A stretch of DNA of 64,000 nucleotides from Polaromonas sp. YR568 (lineage in GTDB: Bacteria; Pseudomonadota; Gammaproteobacteria; Burkholderiales; Burkholderiaceae_C), in the NCBI RefSeq assembly GCF_900116715.1, contig NZ_FPBM01000013.1, positions 34,122 through 98,121 on the forward strand, given 5' to 3'. Below, one piece after another: positions 1 to 9,700 of the stretch. The notes beneath the pieces were generated by a model that did not search any database, was not told the origin of the DNA, and worked only from the letters and a program-made list of their open reading frames with translations. The stretch's first letter is position 1. Every line of letters starts with the position of its first letter. The position numbers and the translations under genes were made by a program.

Positions 1-23
1 TGCTCAGGTAGGGGCGCGTTCAT
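1..23 (-). CDS. Possible start of a divergent gene running off the left edge
   Basis: On the minus strand an ATG at 23-21 opens a frame reading M-N-A-P-L-P-E up to the window edge, with a GGAG about 10 bases upstream. This arrangement, divergent from an Lrp/AsnC regulator, is typical of a regulator and its target, but only seven codons are visible, so no product can be named and the call is tentative. Confidence 0.3.
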
Positions 24-210
24 ATTCGTGGGTCTCCAAAACTGTTTTTTAGTACCGCCTTGTGGGCAGCGTCAGCAGAAGGGTCAAAACCCGGTTAGGG
101 CCAGCCCTCTATGTGCATGCAAAGTGTATGCCGCAAGCCCTGATATGTCTTTGCTTTGTTTGCCTGATTTAGCCCACTTTCAGAAAGAATCTTGCTGTAA
201 AGTGCCATAT

Positions 211-699
211 ATGGAAACATTAGACAAGTTTGACATCGCCATCCTGAATGAGTTGCAACTCGACGCACGGTTGACGAATACGGAACTGGCGTCCCGCGTG
301 GGACTGTCGGCCGCGCCCTGCTGGCGGCGGGTGCGGGCGCTGGAGGAGTCTGGCTTTATCACCGGCTACCGGGCCGAGATCAACCGCCACAAGATCGGGC
401 TGGGCGTGCTGGCTTTTGTGCGGCTGGACGCCGACCGCAACAGCGGCGACGCCACACGCCAGCTGGAAGAAGCCATCAAGAAGCTGCCTGAGATCGTCTC
501 TTGCCACTACATCAGCGGCACCGGCACCTTCGAGCTGCAGGTGGTGGCGCAAGACCTGGAGGCCTTCAGCAAGTTCGCGCTGCAAAACCTGATCAACCTG
601 CCGAACGTCAAAGACCTGCACACCAGTTTTTCGCTCGGCGAGGTCAAGGCCAGCAGCGCCCTGCCGCTGGGGCATCTGGCGCGCAACGGATCGTCGTGA
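211..699 (+). CDS. Lrp/AsnC family transcriptional regulator
   Basis: A 162-residue DNA-binding regulator. The N-terminal AsnC-type helix-turn-helix covers about residues 5-60 (LDARLTNTELASRVGLSAAP, then the recognition helix with CWRRVRALEESGFI). A RAM ligand-binding domain follows at about 70-145, ending with the usual LPNVKDLHTSFSLGEVK. The frame is open upstream to 28, but the ATG at 211 gives the normal family length and begins exactly where Lrp homology starts, so the longer reading is probably spurious. Members usually bind an amino acid or aromatic compound and control a neighbouring gene. The likely target lies to the left of the window, because a possible divergent start is seen at 23. 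The family is clear; the effector is unknown. Confidence 0.9.
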   Translation: METLDKFDIAILNELQLDARLTNTELASRVGLSAAPCWRRVRALEESGFITGYRAEINRHKIGLGVLAFVRLDADRNSGDATRQLEEAIKKLPEIVSCHYISGTGTFELQVVAQDLEAFSKFALQNLINLPNVKDLHTSFSLGEVKASSALPLGHLARNGSS

Positions 700-808
700 G
701 GAATAGAAATGACCGTTTTCCTCAATCAAAATCTAAATCCTTGACTATCATTTTCATAGCGTGAAGTTTTCTTTACTCCCTCTTCCGCCACATCATCTGG
801 AGCCCGAC

Positions 809-1468
809 ATGCCGAAATCCCGTTACGCCGCCTCAGCGATTTTTTCAATGCTTCTGATGGCGCTGGCCCCAGTGACATTTGCGCAGCCAGCGATGAATTC
901 AACAGCAACACCGGAACCGCTGCCCATGCGCAACCTGCAGATCGAAGTGCGCCAGGTGCGAAACAACGCCCTGTCCCAAAGTGCGCTGGGCGCGCAGGGC
1001 GGCGTTACCTTGCAACCCGGCCGCTCGGGCGCCAACGTCAACATCACGGCGCAGGACAACCAGCGCAGCGATTCGCGCGACCTGGTCCAGCGCGTGCTGG
1101 TGCTCAACGGCCGCAACGTCAACATCAACCTGGGCAACAGCCAGCCGCTGCGGCTGGTGCAGGCGCGTCAGGCGAGCACCGTGTTCATCGATGCCAACAG
1201 CGGCTTTGCGGCCAGGCCGACCTGGTACGGCGGCGACAGCGCGGAGCTGGAACTGGCCGCGGGGCAGGCCAGCCGCACAGGCTCGTCACCGATGGCGCCC
1301 TTGTCCTCGTCATCGACCAACACTTCGCTGAGCGTGCGTCTCGGGGAATGGGTCACCGTGGCCGAATCGGACGACGCCGGCGCCGGCAGCAGCAGCGGCA
1401 TCGCCGACAGCCGGCAGTCCACACGGCGCGAGGGGATGCGCGTAGAAGTCCGCCTCTCCGTGCGTTAA
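809..1468 (+). CDS. Secreted protein resembling the secretin-associated short domain
   Basis: A 219-residue protein with a signal peptide (hydrophobic stretch about residues 9-25, then FAQPA). The ATG at 809 has GGAG about 7 bases upstream and puts the signal peptide at the N-terminus; an earlier in-frame ATG at 761 would add 16 residues. The mature part has a conserved-looking core (LEVRQVR-type opening, QRVLVLNGRNVNINLG, a WYGG segment, then LSVRLGEWVTVAE) and a serine/glycine-rich low-complexity stretch near residues 170-205. The core recalls short periplasmic proteins related to type II secretin domains seen in Burkholderiales, but this is a pattern impression. No secretion genes lie nearby. 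The function is unknown. Confidence 0.6.
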   Translation: MPKSRYAASAIFSMLLMALAPVTFAQPAMNSTATPEPLPMRNLQIEVRQVRNNALSQSALGAQGGVTLQPGRSGANVNITAQDNQRSDSRDLVQRVLVLNGRNVNINLGNSQPLRLVQARQASTVFIDANSGFAARPTWYGGDSAELELAAGQASRTGSSPMAPLSSSSTNTSLSVRLGEWVTVAESDDAGAGSSSGIADSRQSTRREGMRVEVRLSVR

Positions 1469-1473
1469 AAAAT

Positions 1474-1806
1474 TCAGTCGCGCACGCAGCGGGCCGACAA
1501 CGGCAGCATCGGGTAATGCAACCGGGCCTCGCGGCCACTGGCGCCCAGGCCAAACTCGGCGCGCATGCGCGGGTTGCTGTAAACCGTCTGTTGCGGCCCC
1601 TGCCCGCCGGCGTCACGGTTCAGGATGTCGTGGCCGCCGGGGCCGTCCAGCACCGCCGTGTCGTCGATGAACTTGACCCGGAACTCGATGCCGTGCTCGC
1701 AGCGGTACAGCGGGCCGCCACCCCCACCCTGCCAGTTGCCGCCGCCGGCGCAGCCGCCCAATGCCGCCGCCAGCAGCGCTGCAGAGATGTTCCATGGTTT
1801 GTTCAT
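1474..1806 (-). CDS. MliC-like lipoprotein (C-type lysozyme inhibitor family)
   Basis: A 110-residue probable outer-membrane lipoprotein. A short signal ends in the lipobox LGGC (Cys19), followed by a glycine-rich linker. The MliC core follows: YRCEHGIEFRVKFIDDTAVL, then a segment ending SGREARLHYP and a final CVRD that could form the family's disulfide with the first core Cys. MliC/PliC proteins inhibit C-type lysozymes in the periplasm. The start has AGGAG directly upstream. The gene lies 20 bases downstream of the murein transglycosylase gene on the same strand, so the two are probably co-transcribed, which fits a joint role in murein turnover and protection. The sequence is divergent, so the inhibitor role is inferred. 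Confidence 0.7.
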   Translation of the reverse strand: MNKPWNISAALLAAALGGCAGGGNWQGGGGGPLYRCEHGIEFRVKFIDDTAVLDGPGGHDILNRDAGGQGPQQTVYSNPRMRAEFGLGASGREARLHYPMLPLSARCVRD

Positions 1807-1826
1807 GATGACTCCTGGGGAGTGGT

Positions 1827-2972
1827 TCAGCGCGGCCAAAGCACCCAGAGCCTGAGCGGCTGGTTCATGCGCGCGGCGAACTGGCCGGCCTCCGGCCCGG
1901 TGCCGGCAAAGTAGTCGGCCCGCACCGCGCCGGTGATGGCGCTGCCCGTGTCTTGCGCCAGCACCAGTTTCTGCAGGCTGCCCGCACCGCCGCGCGAAGC
2001 CAGCCACACCGGCGTGCCGTAAGGGATGCTGCCCGGATCCACCGCGATAGAGCGCCCCGGCGTCAGCGCCACGCCCTGTGCGCCCTTGGGGCCGAAGGCG
2101 GCGTCCAGCTCGCTCAACGGCTGCTCCTGGAAGAAGGTGTAGCGCGGATTGCTCCAGAGCATCTGCTGCACACGCTGGGGCGGGTTTCTGGCGGCCCAGG
2201 CCTTGGTGGACTCCACCCAGGGCGTGGTCATGCGGCCTTCGCCCTGGTCCAGCAGCCACTGGGTGACGCTGCGAAACGGCTGCTCGTTGGAGCCGGCATA
2301 GGCCACGCGGATCATGCGCTGCGCGCCGTCAGGCTCGGTGATGCTCAAGCGGCCGGAGCCCTGAATGTGCAGCGACATCGCCTCGACCGGGTCCGCCAGC
2401 CAGGCGATTTCGCGGCCCTTCAGCGCAGCCCGGGCCTCGGGCAAGGTATCAATTTCCTGCCGTGAAAACCAGGGCTTGCGGCTGCCCAGCGAGGCCGGCG
2501 TGCGGTACAGCGGCACATCAAACCCCGCGCCGGGCTGGCGACTGGCCTTGAGGACGGGTTCGAAATAACTGGTCAGCAGCCCGTCGGCCGCGCCTTGCGG
2601 GCTTTCGACCCGGTAAGGCTGAAGGCGGCTCACCATCCAGTTGCGCTGCTCTTCGGCGGAGGCAATGCTCAGGCGGCGGACCTCGGCGCACAAGGGCGCA
2701 AATACCGGGCCGGGGCGCTCGCAGCTTTTGAGCCAGGCATTCCAGGCCTCGAACAGCTGGTCTTCTTCAAACCCGGGCAGTTCCGCCCAGCGAACCGGCA
2801 CCCAGCGGCTTTTGCCCTGGACGATGGACGCGGGCAAGGGGCCCGAGTCGCCGGGACGGCTGCCCGCGGCCGGCGGCGCCCCGGAAGAGGTCGGCGAAGG
2901 CGGCAAGGGCGGACTGGCGCAGGAGGCCAGCAGCACGGTGGCGATAATCGGCACAAGCCGCGTCAGCCGCAT
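1827..2972 (-). CDS. mltA: Membrane-bound lytic murein transglycosylase A
   Basis: A 381-residue lipoprotein that cleaves peptidoglycan glycan strands to 1,6-anhydro-muropeptides. From the chosen ATG (2972) the signal peptide is short and ends LLASC. The MltA domain follows (LTSYFEPVLKASRQ, then MSLHIQGSGRL), and the C-terminal 3D domain carries its aspartates (SIAVDPGSIPYGTPVWL, then LAQDTGSAITGAVRADYFAGTG). Length matches the family. An alternative ATG at 3014 has a better ribosome-binding site (TAAGG) but gives a long n-region and overlaps the divergent small gene at 3013 by two bases. The MliC-like gene follows 20 bases downstream. Confidence 0.9.
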   Translation of the reverse strand: MRLTRLVPIIATVLLASCASPPLPPSPTSSGAPPAAGSRPGDSGPLPASIVQGKSRWVPVRWAELPGFEEDQLFEAWNAWLKSCERPGPVFAPLCAEVRRLSIASAEEQRNWMVSRLQPYRVESPQGAADGLLTSYFEPVLKASRQPGAGFDVPLYRTPASLGSRKPWFSRQEIDTLPEARAALKGREIAWLADPVEAMSLHIQGSGRLSITEPDGAQRMIRVAYAGSNEQPFRSVTQWLLDQGEGRMTTPWVESTKAWAARNPPQRVQQMLWSNPRYTFFQEQPLSELDAAFGPKGAQGVALTPGRSIAVDPGSIPYGTPVWLASRGGAGSLQKLVLAQDTGSAITGAVRADYFAGTGPEAGQFAARMNQPLRLWVLWPR

Positions 2973-3012
2973 GGAGCGCCCGGCGCGTATGGATGGAATC
3001 CAGGGAAATATC

Positions 3013-3156
3013 ATGGCCTTACTTTTGCTCGAAGCCCTAGGGGCGTTGCTGCTGCTGGTGTTCATTGTGTGGTGGACGATGTTTTCAGGCCGCAAGAACG
3101 GCGAACTGAAGGACCCGGAGCAACCAGCGCCCGGTGCGGAATCCGACAAGAAATAA
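3013..3156 (+). CDS. Small single-span membrane protein (47 aa)
   Basis: A 47-residue protein with one N-terminal transmembrane helix (about residues 2-24, rich in L and A, with FIVWW at its end) and a short hydrophilic C-terminal tail (SGRKNGELKDPEQPAPGAE). It is preceded by AGGGA about 7 bases upstream of the ATG. It lies head to head with mltA, and if mltA starts at 3014 the start codons overlap. The clean membrane topology and good ribosome-binding site argue that this is a real gene. I recognise no family, and the function is unknown. Confidence 0.6.
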   Translation: MALLLLEALGALLLLVFIVWWTMFSGRKNGELKDPEQPAPGAESDKK

Positions 3157-3179
3157 AACCGGAAATCGGCGAGAAGCGG

Positions 3180-3806
3180 CTACAGGCTGCGCAGCAGGTT
3201 GGCCAGCTCCACCGCCGACTTGACGCCCATTTTGTCAAAGACGCGTGCGCGGTGGACTTCTACCGTCCGCACGCTGATGTCGAGCTGGTCGGCCACGAGC
3301 TTGTTGGGCAGGCCGCCCACCACCAGCCGCATCACGTCACGCTCGCGGTCTGTGAGGCCGTCAAGCCGGGCCTGCAGGCTGGTGGACTCGCTGTGCTGGG
3401 ACAGCGCCGCCGCGGACAGGTTGAGCGCCTGCTCGATGCGGTCCACCAGGGCGTTGTCTGAAAAAGGCTTTTCGCAGAAATCAAAAGCGCCGCGTTTGAC
3501 CGCGTCGACAGCGGTGGGCACGTCGGCGTGGCCGGTCAGGAAAATCACCGGCAGGGTCGGCAGCAGGCCGTAGCCGATCAGTTTTTCGAACATGGCCAGG
3601 CCGCTGAGCCCCGCCATGCGCACATCGAGCAGCAGGCAGGAAGGCGCCTTGACCTTGAACCCGTCAGACACCCGTGCATCGAACGCTTCGGCGCTGTCAA
3701 AGGTCTCGCTCAGCAGCCGCCGCGAGCGCAGCAGCCAGGCGAGCGCATCGCGCACGCTGGCATCGTCATCGACGATATAAACCGTGGCGTCGTAAATAGG
3801 TTCCAT
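3180..3806 (-). CDS. FixJ/NarL-type two-component response regulator
   Basis: A 208-residue regulator. The receiver domain (about 1-125) has the acidic pocket (VDDDAS), phospho-acceptor Asp61 (LLLDVRM), a conserved Thr at LTGHAD and Lys113 (CEKPF). A LuxR-type helix-turn-helix (about 145-205) has LTDRERDVMRLV and SVRTVEVHRARVFDKMGVK. This is the FixJ layout. The gene starts 9 bases after the stop of the histidine kinase upstream, so the two form one transcription unit and almost certainly a cognate pair. The target promoters cannot be read from the window. Confidence 0.92.
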   Translation of the reverse strand: MEPIYDATVYIVDDDASVRDALAWLLRSRRLLSETFDSAEAFDARVSDGFKVKAPSCLLLDVRMAGLSGLAMFEKLIGYGLLPTLPVIFLTGHADVPTAVDAVKRGAFDFCEKPFSDNALVDRIEQALNLSAAALSQHSESTSLQARLDGLTDRERDVMRLVVGGLPNKLVADQLDISVRTVEVHRARVFDKMGVKSAVELANLLRSL

Positions 3807-3815
3807 GCAAATCCT

Positions 3816-5900
3816 TCAGGGTCGCTCTGATCCGGCATCCTGAGCCAGCGCCGCGGGCAGGGTAAAACTGAAAATCGTACCCTGAGGCTCGGCCGCCTCG
3901 AACCCGAGGAAGCCGCCGTGCTGTTCTATCACGGTTCGGCACAGACTCAGCCCCAGGCCCATGCCTTCTTCCTTGGTGGTGAAGAAAGGCGTGAAAAGCC
4001 GCTCGGCCACATCCTCGGCAATGCCCTGGCCGCAATCGATCACCGCAAATTCGACCCAGCGGCTGTGCGCATTGGAGGCCGCGGGGCGGATGCGCAGTGT
4101 CAGCACCTTCCCTGGCTGCGGCGCCGCGCCGCCGGGCGGTGCGCCTTCAGGCAAATTCTGCATGGCCTGCATGCCGTTGCGCGACAGGTTGAGCAGCACC
4201 TGCTCGACCATGGTGCGGTCGCACAGCACCGGCTCGCAGCTTTCATCGACTTCAATCACCACACGCACGCCGAGCTTGCGCGCCTGCAGGCTGACCAGCG
4301 GCATGATGGCGTCGAGCAGGGCGCGCGGCTGCACCGCCTCGCGCACCTGGTCGCGCCGGCGGACAAAGTCATGCACGCTTTTGATGACCTTGCCGGCGCG
4401 CTCGGCTTGCTCGGCAATGCGGCGCATGGCCAGCTGCAGGTCTTCAGACAGCGGCGGCGTGGGCGCCGCGGCGGGTTTCTCGGCGGCCGTCTCACCTTGC
4501 AGCAGATTGAGCGAGCCGGTGGCGTAGCTGGAAATCGCGGCCAGCGGCTGGTTGAGTTCGTGGCTGAGCAGCGACGCCATCTCGCCCACCATCGCAAGCC
4601 GCGCGGTGGCCTGCAGGCGGTCCTGGCTGGCGCGCGAGAGTTCCTCGACCCGGCGCTGCTCGCTCACGTCCAGGATGGCGCTCATCCAGCCGGTGTGTTT
4701 GCCCACGGCGTTGATCAGCGGGGCCTCCATGATCAGCACGGGGAAACGCGTGCCGTCGCGCCGCATGAACACCGACTCGTGGCCTTCGCGCGGCAGGTTG
4801 TTGCCGGCCAGGCGGATTTCCTGGCGCTGCTGGTACATGCTGGCCAGCTCCGGCGGCCAGTACGGGGACGGAAAGCTGTGGTTGAGCAACTCCTTGGCCT
4901 CCACGCCCACCATCTTGCAAAACGCCGGGTTCACATAGGTGATGCGCCCCTGCAGGTCGCGGGCGCGCAGGCCTGTCAGCACCGAGTCTTCCATGGCCTT
5001 GCGAAAGGCCAGGGCCTCGCCCAGGTCGTTTTCGACCCTCAGCCTGCGCCGCATGTCCCGGGCGAACAGGAAAAGCACCGCGATCAGCGCCAGCGACATG
5101 GCGGTCACCAGCGCGGTCAGCACGTTGGGGAAAAGGGCGGGCGTGCCCAGGCGGCTTTCCATGCGCACGACCATGGTGTTGCCGGGCAGGTCCAGCAGCT
5201 GCTGCGCAATGTAGATGCGGCTGCCCTTCGCGGGAACGCCATGCAGGGCCAGGCGCGTGCCGTCGGCCTCGGTGAAGGACAGGCCGACGCCGCGGGACAG
5301 CTGCTTGCCCACCAGCTCGCTCAGGATGTCCTGCAGTGAATACGTGGCGATCGTAAAACCGGTGATGCGCCCCGCCGCCACGATGGGCAGGCACATGTCC
5401 ATCACCTCCAGGCCCAGGCCGTTGGGCTGCGGCATGAAGTAGCTGGTGGAATAGGCCGAGCCGCTCAGGCGCCGGGCCGTGGTGCAGGTCAGGCTCACAT
5501 CGGCCTGCATGCTGCTGCGGCCCAGCCGCTCAAACACGGACGTGCGGTAAGGCGTTTCAGCAAAGGCCTGCACCTCGAGGGCTTCATTGCGCCATTCGAG
5601 CCGCATGATCTCGCGGTGCTCACGAAGCAACTCGATCGCGGACTGATGCCAGGACGAGGGCGTGCGCTCGCTGGACTGCAGGGCCTGGAAGGTCTGGATG
5701 TTGCGCGTGAGCTCCGAGCGGATGTCCGTGACGGTTTCGCTCGCGTCGTGCTCCAGCCTGCTTTGCACCATGCTGGACTCGTAACGCCCCGCCAGCCAGA
5801 CCAGTATGCCCAGCAAGGCCACCACCAGGGTGACCATCAGGACCCAGAGCGACCATCGGCGGCTGTCCCTGCTGACGCCCCGCGCAAACGAAAACTTCAC
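3816..5900 (-). CDS. PAS-domain sensor histidine kinase, partner of the FixJ-type regulator
   Basis: A 694-residue membrane kinase. Order: TM helix about 16-40; a periplasmic sensing region of about 220 residues containing a lone Cys pair; a second TM helix about 260-285; a PAS domain (GLRARDLQGRITYVNPAFCKMVG onward); a HisKA dimerisation helix with His447 (SLLSHELNQPLAAI); and HATPase_c with the N box (LNLSRNGMQAM), G1 (DCGQGIAED) and G2 (EGMGLGLSLC). The GTG at 5900, with GAGG about 8 bases upstream, starts cleanly after the amidase gene; an ATG at 5969 would overlap that gene by 59 bases and add a Cys-rich stretch unlike the family. The periplasmic input ligand is unknown. Confidence 0.88.
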   Translation of the reverse strand: MKFSFARGVSRDSRRWSLWVLMVTLVVALLGILVWLAGRYESSMVQSRLEHDASETVTDIRSELTRNIQTFQALQSSERTPSSWHQSAIELLREHREIMRLEWRNEALEVQAFAETPYRTSVFERLGRSSMQADVSLTCTTARRLSGSAYSTSYFMPQPNGLGLEVMDMCLPIVAAGRITGFTIATYSLQDILSELVGKQLSRGVGLSFTEADGTRLALHGVPAKGSRIYIAQQLLDLPGNTMVVRMESRLGTPALFPNVLTALVTAMSLALIAVLFLFARDMRRRLRVENDLGEALAFRKAMEDSVLTGLRARDLQGRITYVNPAFCKMVGVEAKELLNHSFPSPYWPPELASMYQQRQEIRLAGNNLPREGHESVFMRRDGTRFPVLIMEAPLINAVGKHTGWMSAILDVSEQRRVEELSRASQDRLQATARLAMVGEMASLLSHELNQPLAAISSYATGSLNLLQGETAAEKPAAAPTPPLSEDLQLAMRRIAEQAERAGKVIKSVHDFVRRRDQVREAVQPRALLDAIMPLVSLQARKLGVRVVIEVDESCEPVLCDRTMVEQVLLNLSRNGMQAMQNLPEGAPPGGAAPQPGKVLTLRIRPAASNAHSRWVEFAVIDCGQGIAEDVAERLFTPFFTTKEEGMGLGLSLCRTVIEQHGGFLGFEAAEPQGTIFSFTLPAALAQDAGSERP

Positions 5901-5910
5901 GGGGACTGCC

Positions 5911-6717
5911 TCACAGCACGCAATGCGACAGGGCGGGCAGGCGGCCCCGCACGCCCTGCAGGTTGGCACTCTGGACTTCTGCCATCACCACGCCCGCCTC
6001 TTCGGCGCGCTCCGCCAGGATCTGGCCCCAGGGGTCGACCACCATGCTGTGGCCCCAGGTGCGGCGGCCATTTTCGTGGGTGCCGCCCTGGGCCGACGCC
6101 AGCACATAAGCCAGGTTTTCGATGGCGCGTGCGCGCAGCAAAACTTCCCAATGCGCCTGGCCGGTGGTGTAAGTGAAGGCGCTGGGCACCAGCAGCACAT
6201 CGGCCTTCAGGGCGCGGTACAGTTCGGGAAAGCGCAGGTCGTAGCAAACGCTCATGCCGACGGTGTAGCTGTGGCCGTCGCGCGAAGGCAGATCGAAGCG
6301 AACGGGTTGCGCTCCGGGCTCCAGCACGCGCCTTTCGTCGTAGTCTTCCTGGCCCTGCGCGAAGCGAAAGAGGTGGATCTTGTCGTAGCGGGCCACACAT
6401 TCGCCGGAAGGCGCATAGGCCAGCGAGCAGTTGCGGGCACGCGCGGGGTCGGCCGTCGCCATCGGCAGCGTGCCGCCCACGATCCAGAGCCCCAGTTCGC
6501 GCGCCGACCGGCTCAGGAAATCCTGGATCAGGCCTTTGCCGGGCGTCTCCTGGAACTGAAGCTTGTCGGTGTCTTTGCGGCCCATGATGCAGAAGTACTC
6601 GGGCAGCACGGCCAGCTCCGCGCCTTGCGCCGCGGCCTGGCCCAGCAGCTGGTGAGCCACCTGCAGGTTGTCCTCGATCCGGGTGCCCGACACCATCTGA
6701 ATGGCAGCTATTTTCAT
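5911..6717 (-). CDS. Carbon-nitrogen hydrolase (nitrilase superfamily, Nit1-like amidase)
   Basis: A 268-residue cytoplasmic hydrolase with the complete Glu-Lys-Cys triad: Glu40 (AVLPEYF), Lys113 (RYDKIHLF) and Cys158 (MSVCYDLRFPE). The C-terminal QGGTHENGRRTWGHSMVVDPWG is characteristic of the Nit1/NitFhit branch, whose studied members hydrolyse deaminated glutathione. It lies 2 bases after the yhdP stop and 10 bases before the kinase start, so the minus-strand genes yhdP, amidase, kinase and regulator could be read together. In many Burkholderiales this amidase follows yhdP, which suggests housekeeping metabolite repair. The substrate is inferred. Confidence 0.88.
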   Translation of the reverse strand: MKIAAIQMVSGTRIEDNLQVAHQLLGQAAAQGAELAVLPEYFCIMGRKDTDKLQFQETPGKGLIQDFLSRSARELGLWIVGGTLPMATADPARARNCSLAYAPSGECVARYDKIHLFRFAQGQEDYDERRVLEPGAQPVRFDLPSRDGHSYTVGMSVCYDLRFPELYRALKADVLLVPSAFTYTTGQAHWEVLLRARAIENLAYVLASAQGGTHENGRRTWGHSMVVDPWGQILAERAEEAGVVMAEVQSANLQGVRGRLPALSHCVL

Positions 6718-6719
6718 GA

Positions 6720-9700
6720 TCAGCGCGTCTCCGTAGATGCTTCGCCCGGCTTGCCTTCCGCCTGGGCCTTGCGGTCCAGCTTGGTGACTTTCGGGTCGGA
6801 CCAGGCGCCGTCGATATGGAACTCCTGGGTGGCCGCCTGCATCAGCGGGCGGCGCAAAAACATCTGCGCCAGGAAGCTGCCCAGGCCGATGGCCGGGTTG
6901 ATCGCGGTCGCGATCAGGGAGGCTGTGCCGGCGTTGATTTCCGGCACCACCACCACCTTGATATTTTGCGTTTCCTTGGCAATGTCGGCGCTGCCCTCCA
7001 TCAGGACGGCGGCATTGACGCCGCGCATCTGCAGGTTGTTGGTATAGGCCACACCCTGGTTGATGTTGACGTCGCCGCGGACAAAGTCAAACGCGAATCC
7101 TTCGGAAAAAACATCCCTGAAATCGAGCGCCAGCCGCCGCGGCAGGGACTGCAGGCTCAGCACGCCCAGCAGCTTGGCGATGCCCGGGTCGGCCTTGACG
7201 AACTGCCCGGACTCGACGTTGATGTTGAACTGCCCGCTCATGGTCGGGTAGTCCAGGCTGAGGGGCGAACCGACCCAGGCCACCTGGCCCTCCAGCTTGC
7301 CCTTGCCGCGGCGAATCACATCGCCCATGCCGAAGCGCTTGAGCAATGCGCCTGAATCGGCGATGTCGAGCTTGAAGTTCATCACGGTGCGCCGCCGCTC
7401 CGACGGCGCGCGCGCCCCGCGCGCACCACCGGCGGCTGCAGCCGCGCCGGCCTGCGCATTCAGGGCCACCCAGTTGCCGGTGGCGGTCAACACGGCCTCG
7501 GGAAGCGTCACATTAAATTTGTTCAGCCGCCATTCACGGACACCTTCGCGCGCCGCTACCGACGCGCCGCGGTTGACGGCATCGATCTCGACGCGACCCA
7601 GCTTTTTGCCGCGCAGCTCGAGGTCTTCCACCACGACGTCAAGGGCCGGAATGCTGGCGGGCTGCTCATTCAGGATGGCCTCGACGTCGCTGGCGGTTCC
7701 GGTCTCCAGGCTCAGGCGCGACAGCCGTGCGTACACGCGCCCCGCGCCAATGCCGCCGGCCTGGCGAAACTCGACATAGCCATTGAGTTCGGAGGCGTCG
7801 ATATTCGCCCGCCAGGTGAGGCCTTCGCGAGACCCCCCGACCACGACATTGTTGAGCTTGCGCCCTTCAATCACGAGCTCTTTCGCGCGTATGGCCATCA
7901 CGGTCGGCATGTAAGTCAGCGCGGCAACCGCCGCTGCGCGGTTGGTGGCCGCGGTGGCCGCCGCCGGCGGCGGCGCGGCAAGCGCGCTGCTGCCGGAGGA
8001 GTCTGTCAGCAAGCGCTGCCAGGCGTCCAGGTCGACATGGGCCAGGTTGATGTTGGCCGCGACACCCGCTTCCTGCATGGGCGCCGTCTCGCCCGGCTCC
8101 AGCCCAACGCCGATTCCGCCCCGTATCACCCGCGGCTCAGCGCCGCTCACGTCGCGCACATAGCTGACGGTCGCCACGCGCCCGAGGGTGACCGAGAGCT
8201 GGTCCTCCAGTTTTTGCCCCGGCGCCAGGGAGGCCTGCAGCAGCGTATTCTCAAATCGCAGCGGCAGCGCCGATTCAGCGGTTTTGACCAGGGGCGCGGG
8301 CAGGTTCAAAGCCATGCCTTGCAGGCTGCTGGAGATGGTGACCTCAGGCTGGCCGCGGCGAAAACCCAGGGTGGCCGTATAGGGTGCGCTGCCGCTGGCG
8401 TTTTGGGCCATGCGAGCCAGCGGCCCCAGCTCTTTGGCCTGGCGCAAGCCTTCGGCGGTGACGGTTCCCTGGCCTTTGAAGGACGCGACGGTTTCGGTCT
8501 CTACGCTGCCCGGCGCACGCGGCTGCGAGCGCATGCCGCCGTCAAAACGGATGTCGCCGCCCAGCAGCCGCGCCTGGCCCCCCGCAACGGAGAACCCGCG
8601 CTCGCTCACGGTCACCACGCCCCGCAGCCGCGCCAGCGTGGGAACGGCAGGTGCAAACTGCACGTCGTTGCCGGACAGCGTGACGGTGCCGTCCACATTG
8701 GATTTATCAATGGAATGGATGGGAAGCTTCAGGCGAAAGCGGTAATCGCCCGTGCCGGTCGCCACGGCCTTGGCCAGCACATGGTTGGTCATGTTGCCCA
8801 CCGGCGACTGGTTGACGAAGCCCAGCGCGTCGGACAGCGCGCCCTTGATGTCCACATTGACCTCCACCGTGGAGTCGTGGGTCAAATCCGGGATGCGGGC
8901 GTCCGCCTTGACCAGCTGCAGGCCCGGCAGGCCGGCGACCTTGCCCGTGGCGCCGTTGATCTCCAGCGCCGCGCGGTTGAACACCAGCTCGCCGGTGAGT
9001 TCGGTCAGAGCAGGCCAGGCGGCCGCGCCGGCCGGCTGTATGGTCTTGGGCACGTAGGCAAAGTGCCCGTTGCGCACCTTGGCCGACACCCGGAACTCGC
9101 CGTGCGCCGGGTTCTTGAAGGGCAACTCTTCGACTGGCCCCTTGACCTTGAATTTCACGTCGCTGACCTGACCCTGCACCACGGCGTCCCGCACGTAATG
9201 GCGCACGGGGTCAGGCAACACCAGCGGCAAATAGCGGTGAACCCGGTCGCCGTCACCCCGGCTCAAGGCGCCCTGCAAATCCAGCACGCCGGGAAAGCGG
9301 TGATCCGGCGCGCCTGCGGCAGGCGCGGGGCCGGCGCCCACATCGGCCGTGTGCCAGCTGATCTGGGCGTCACCCTGCGCGTCGGCATTGGAAAACTGCA
9401 GGTTGCGCAGCTGGGCTTCTATCTTTCGCCCCGAAAACTTCCACTGGGCGTCCGTCGACAACTGGTCGAACGGCACCACCGGGTCTTCAAAAACGCCCGG
9501 CAAGGCCAGCGCACCATTGGTGATTTTGACTTTGGCCTGCCCGCCGTCCTGCGTCAAATCGAAATCAATCGCCGCGCCGCTGATACCGGGCCGGCCGGGC
9601 CGGGGGTGCGCCGGCGCCGGGCCGGCAGCGGCCGGCTGGGTCGACTGGGCCGGCGCTGGCAGCGCGGCCACATTCAGGCCGACCACACGCCCTTTGGCCG

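Noticed and set aside
3918..5339. 473-codon plus-strand frame antisense to the sensor kinase
   Set aside because: It mirrors the kinase in GC-rich DNA, is His/Arg/Ala-rich with no motif, while the minus strand has full kinase domains.
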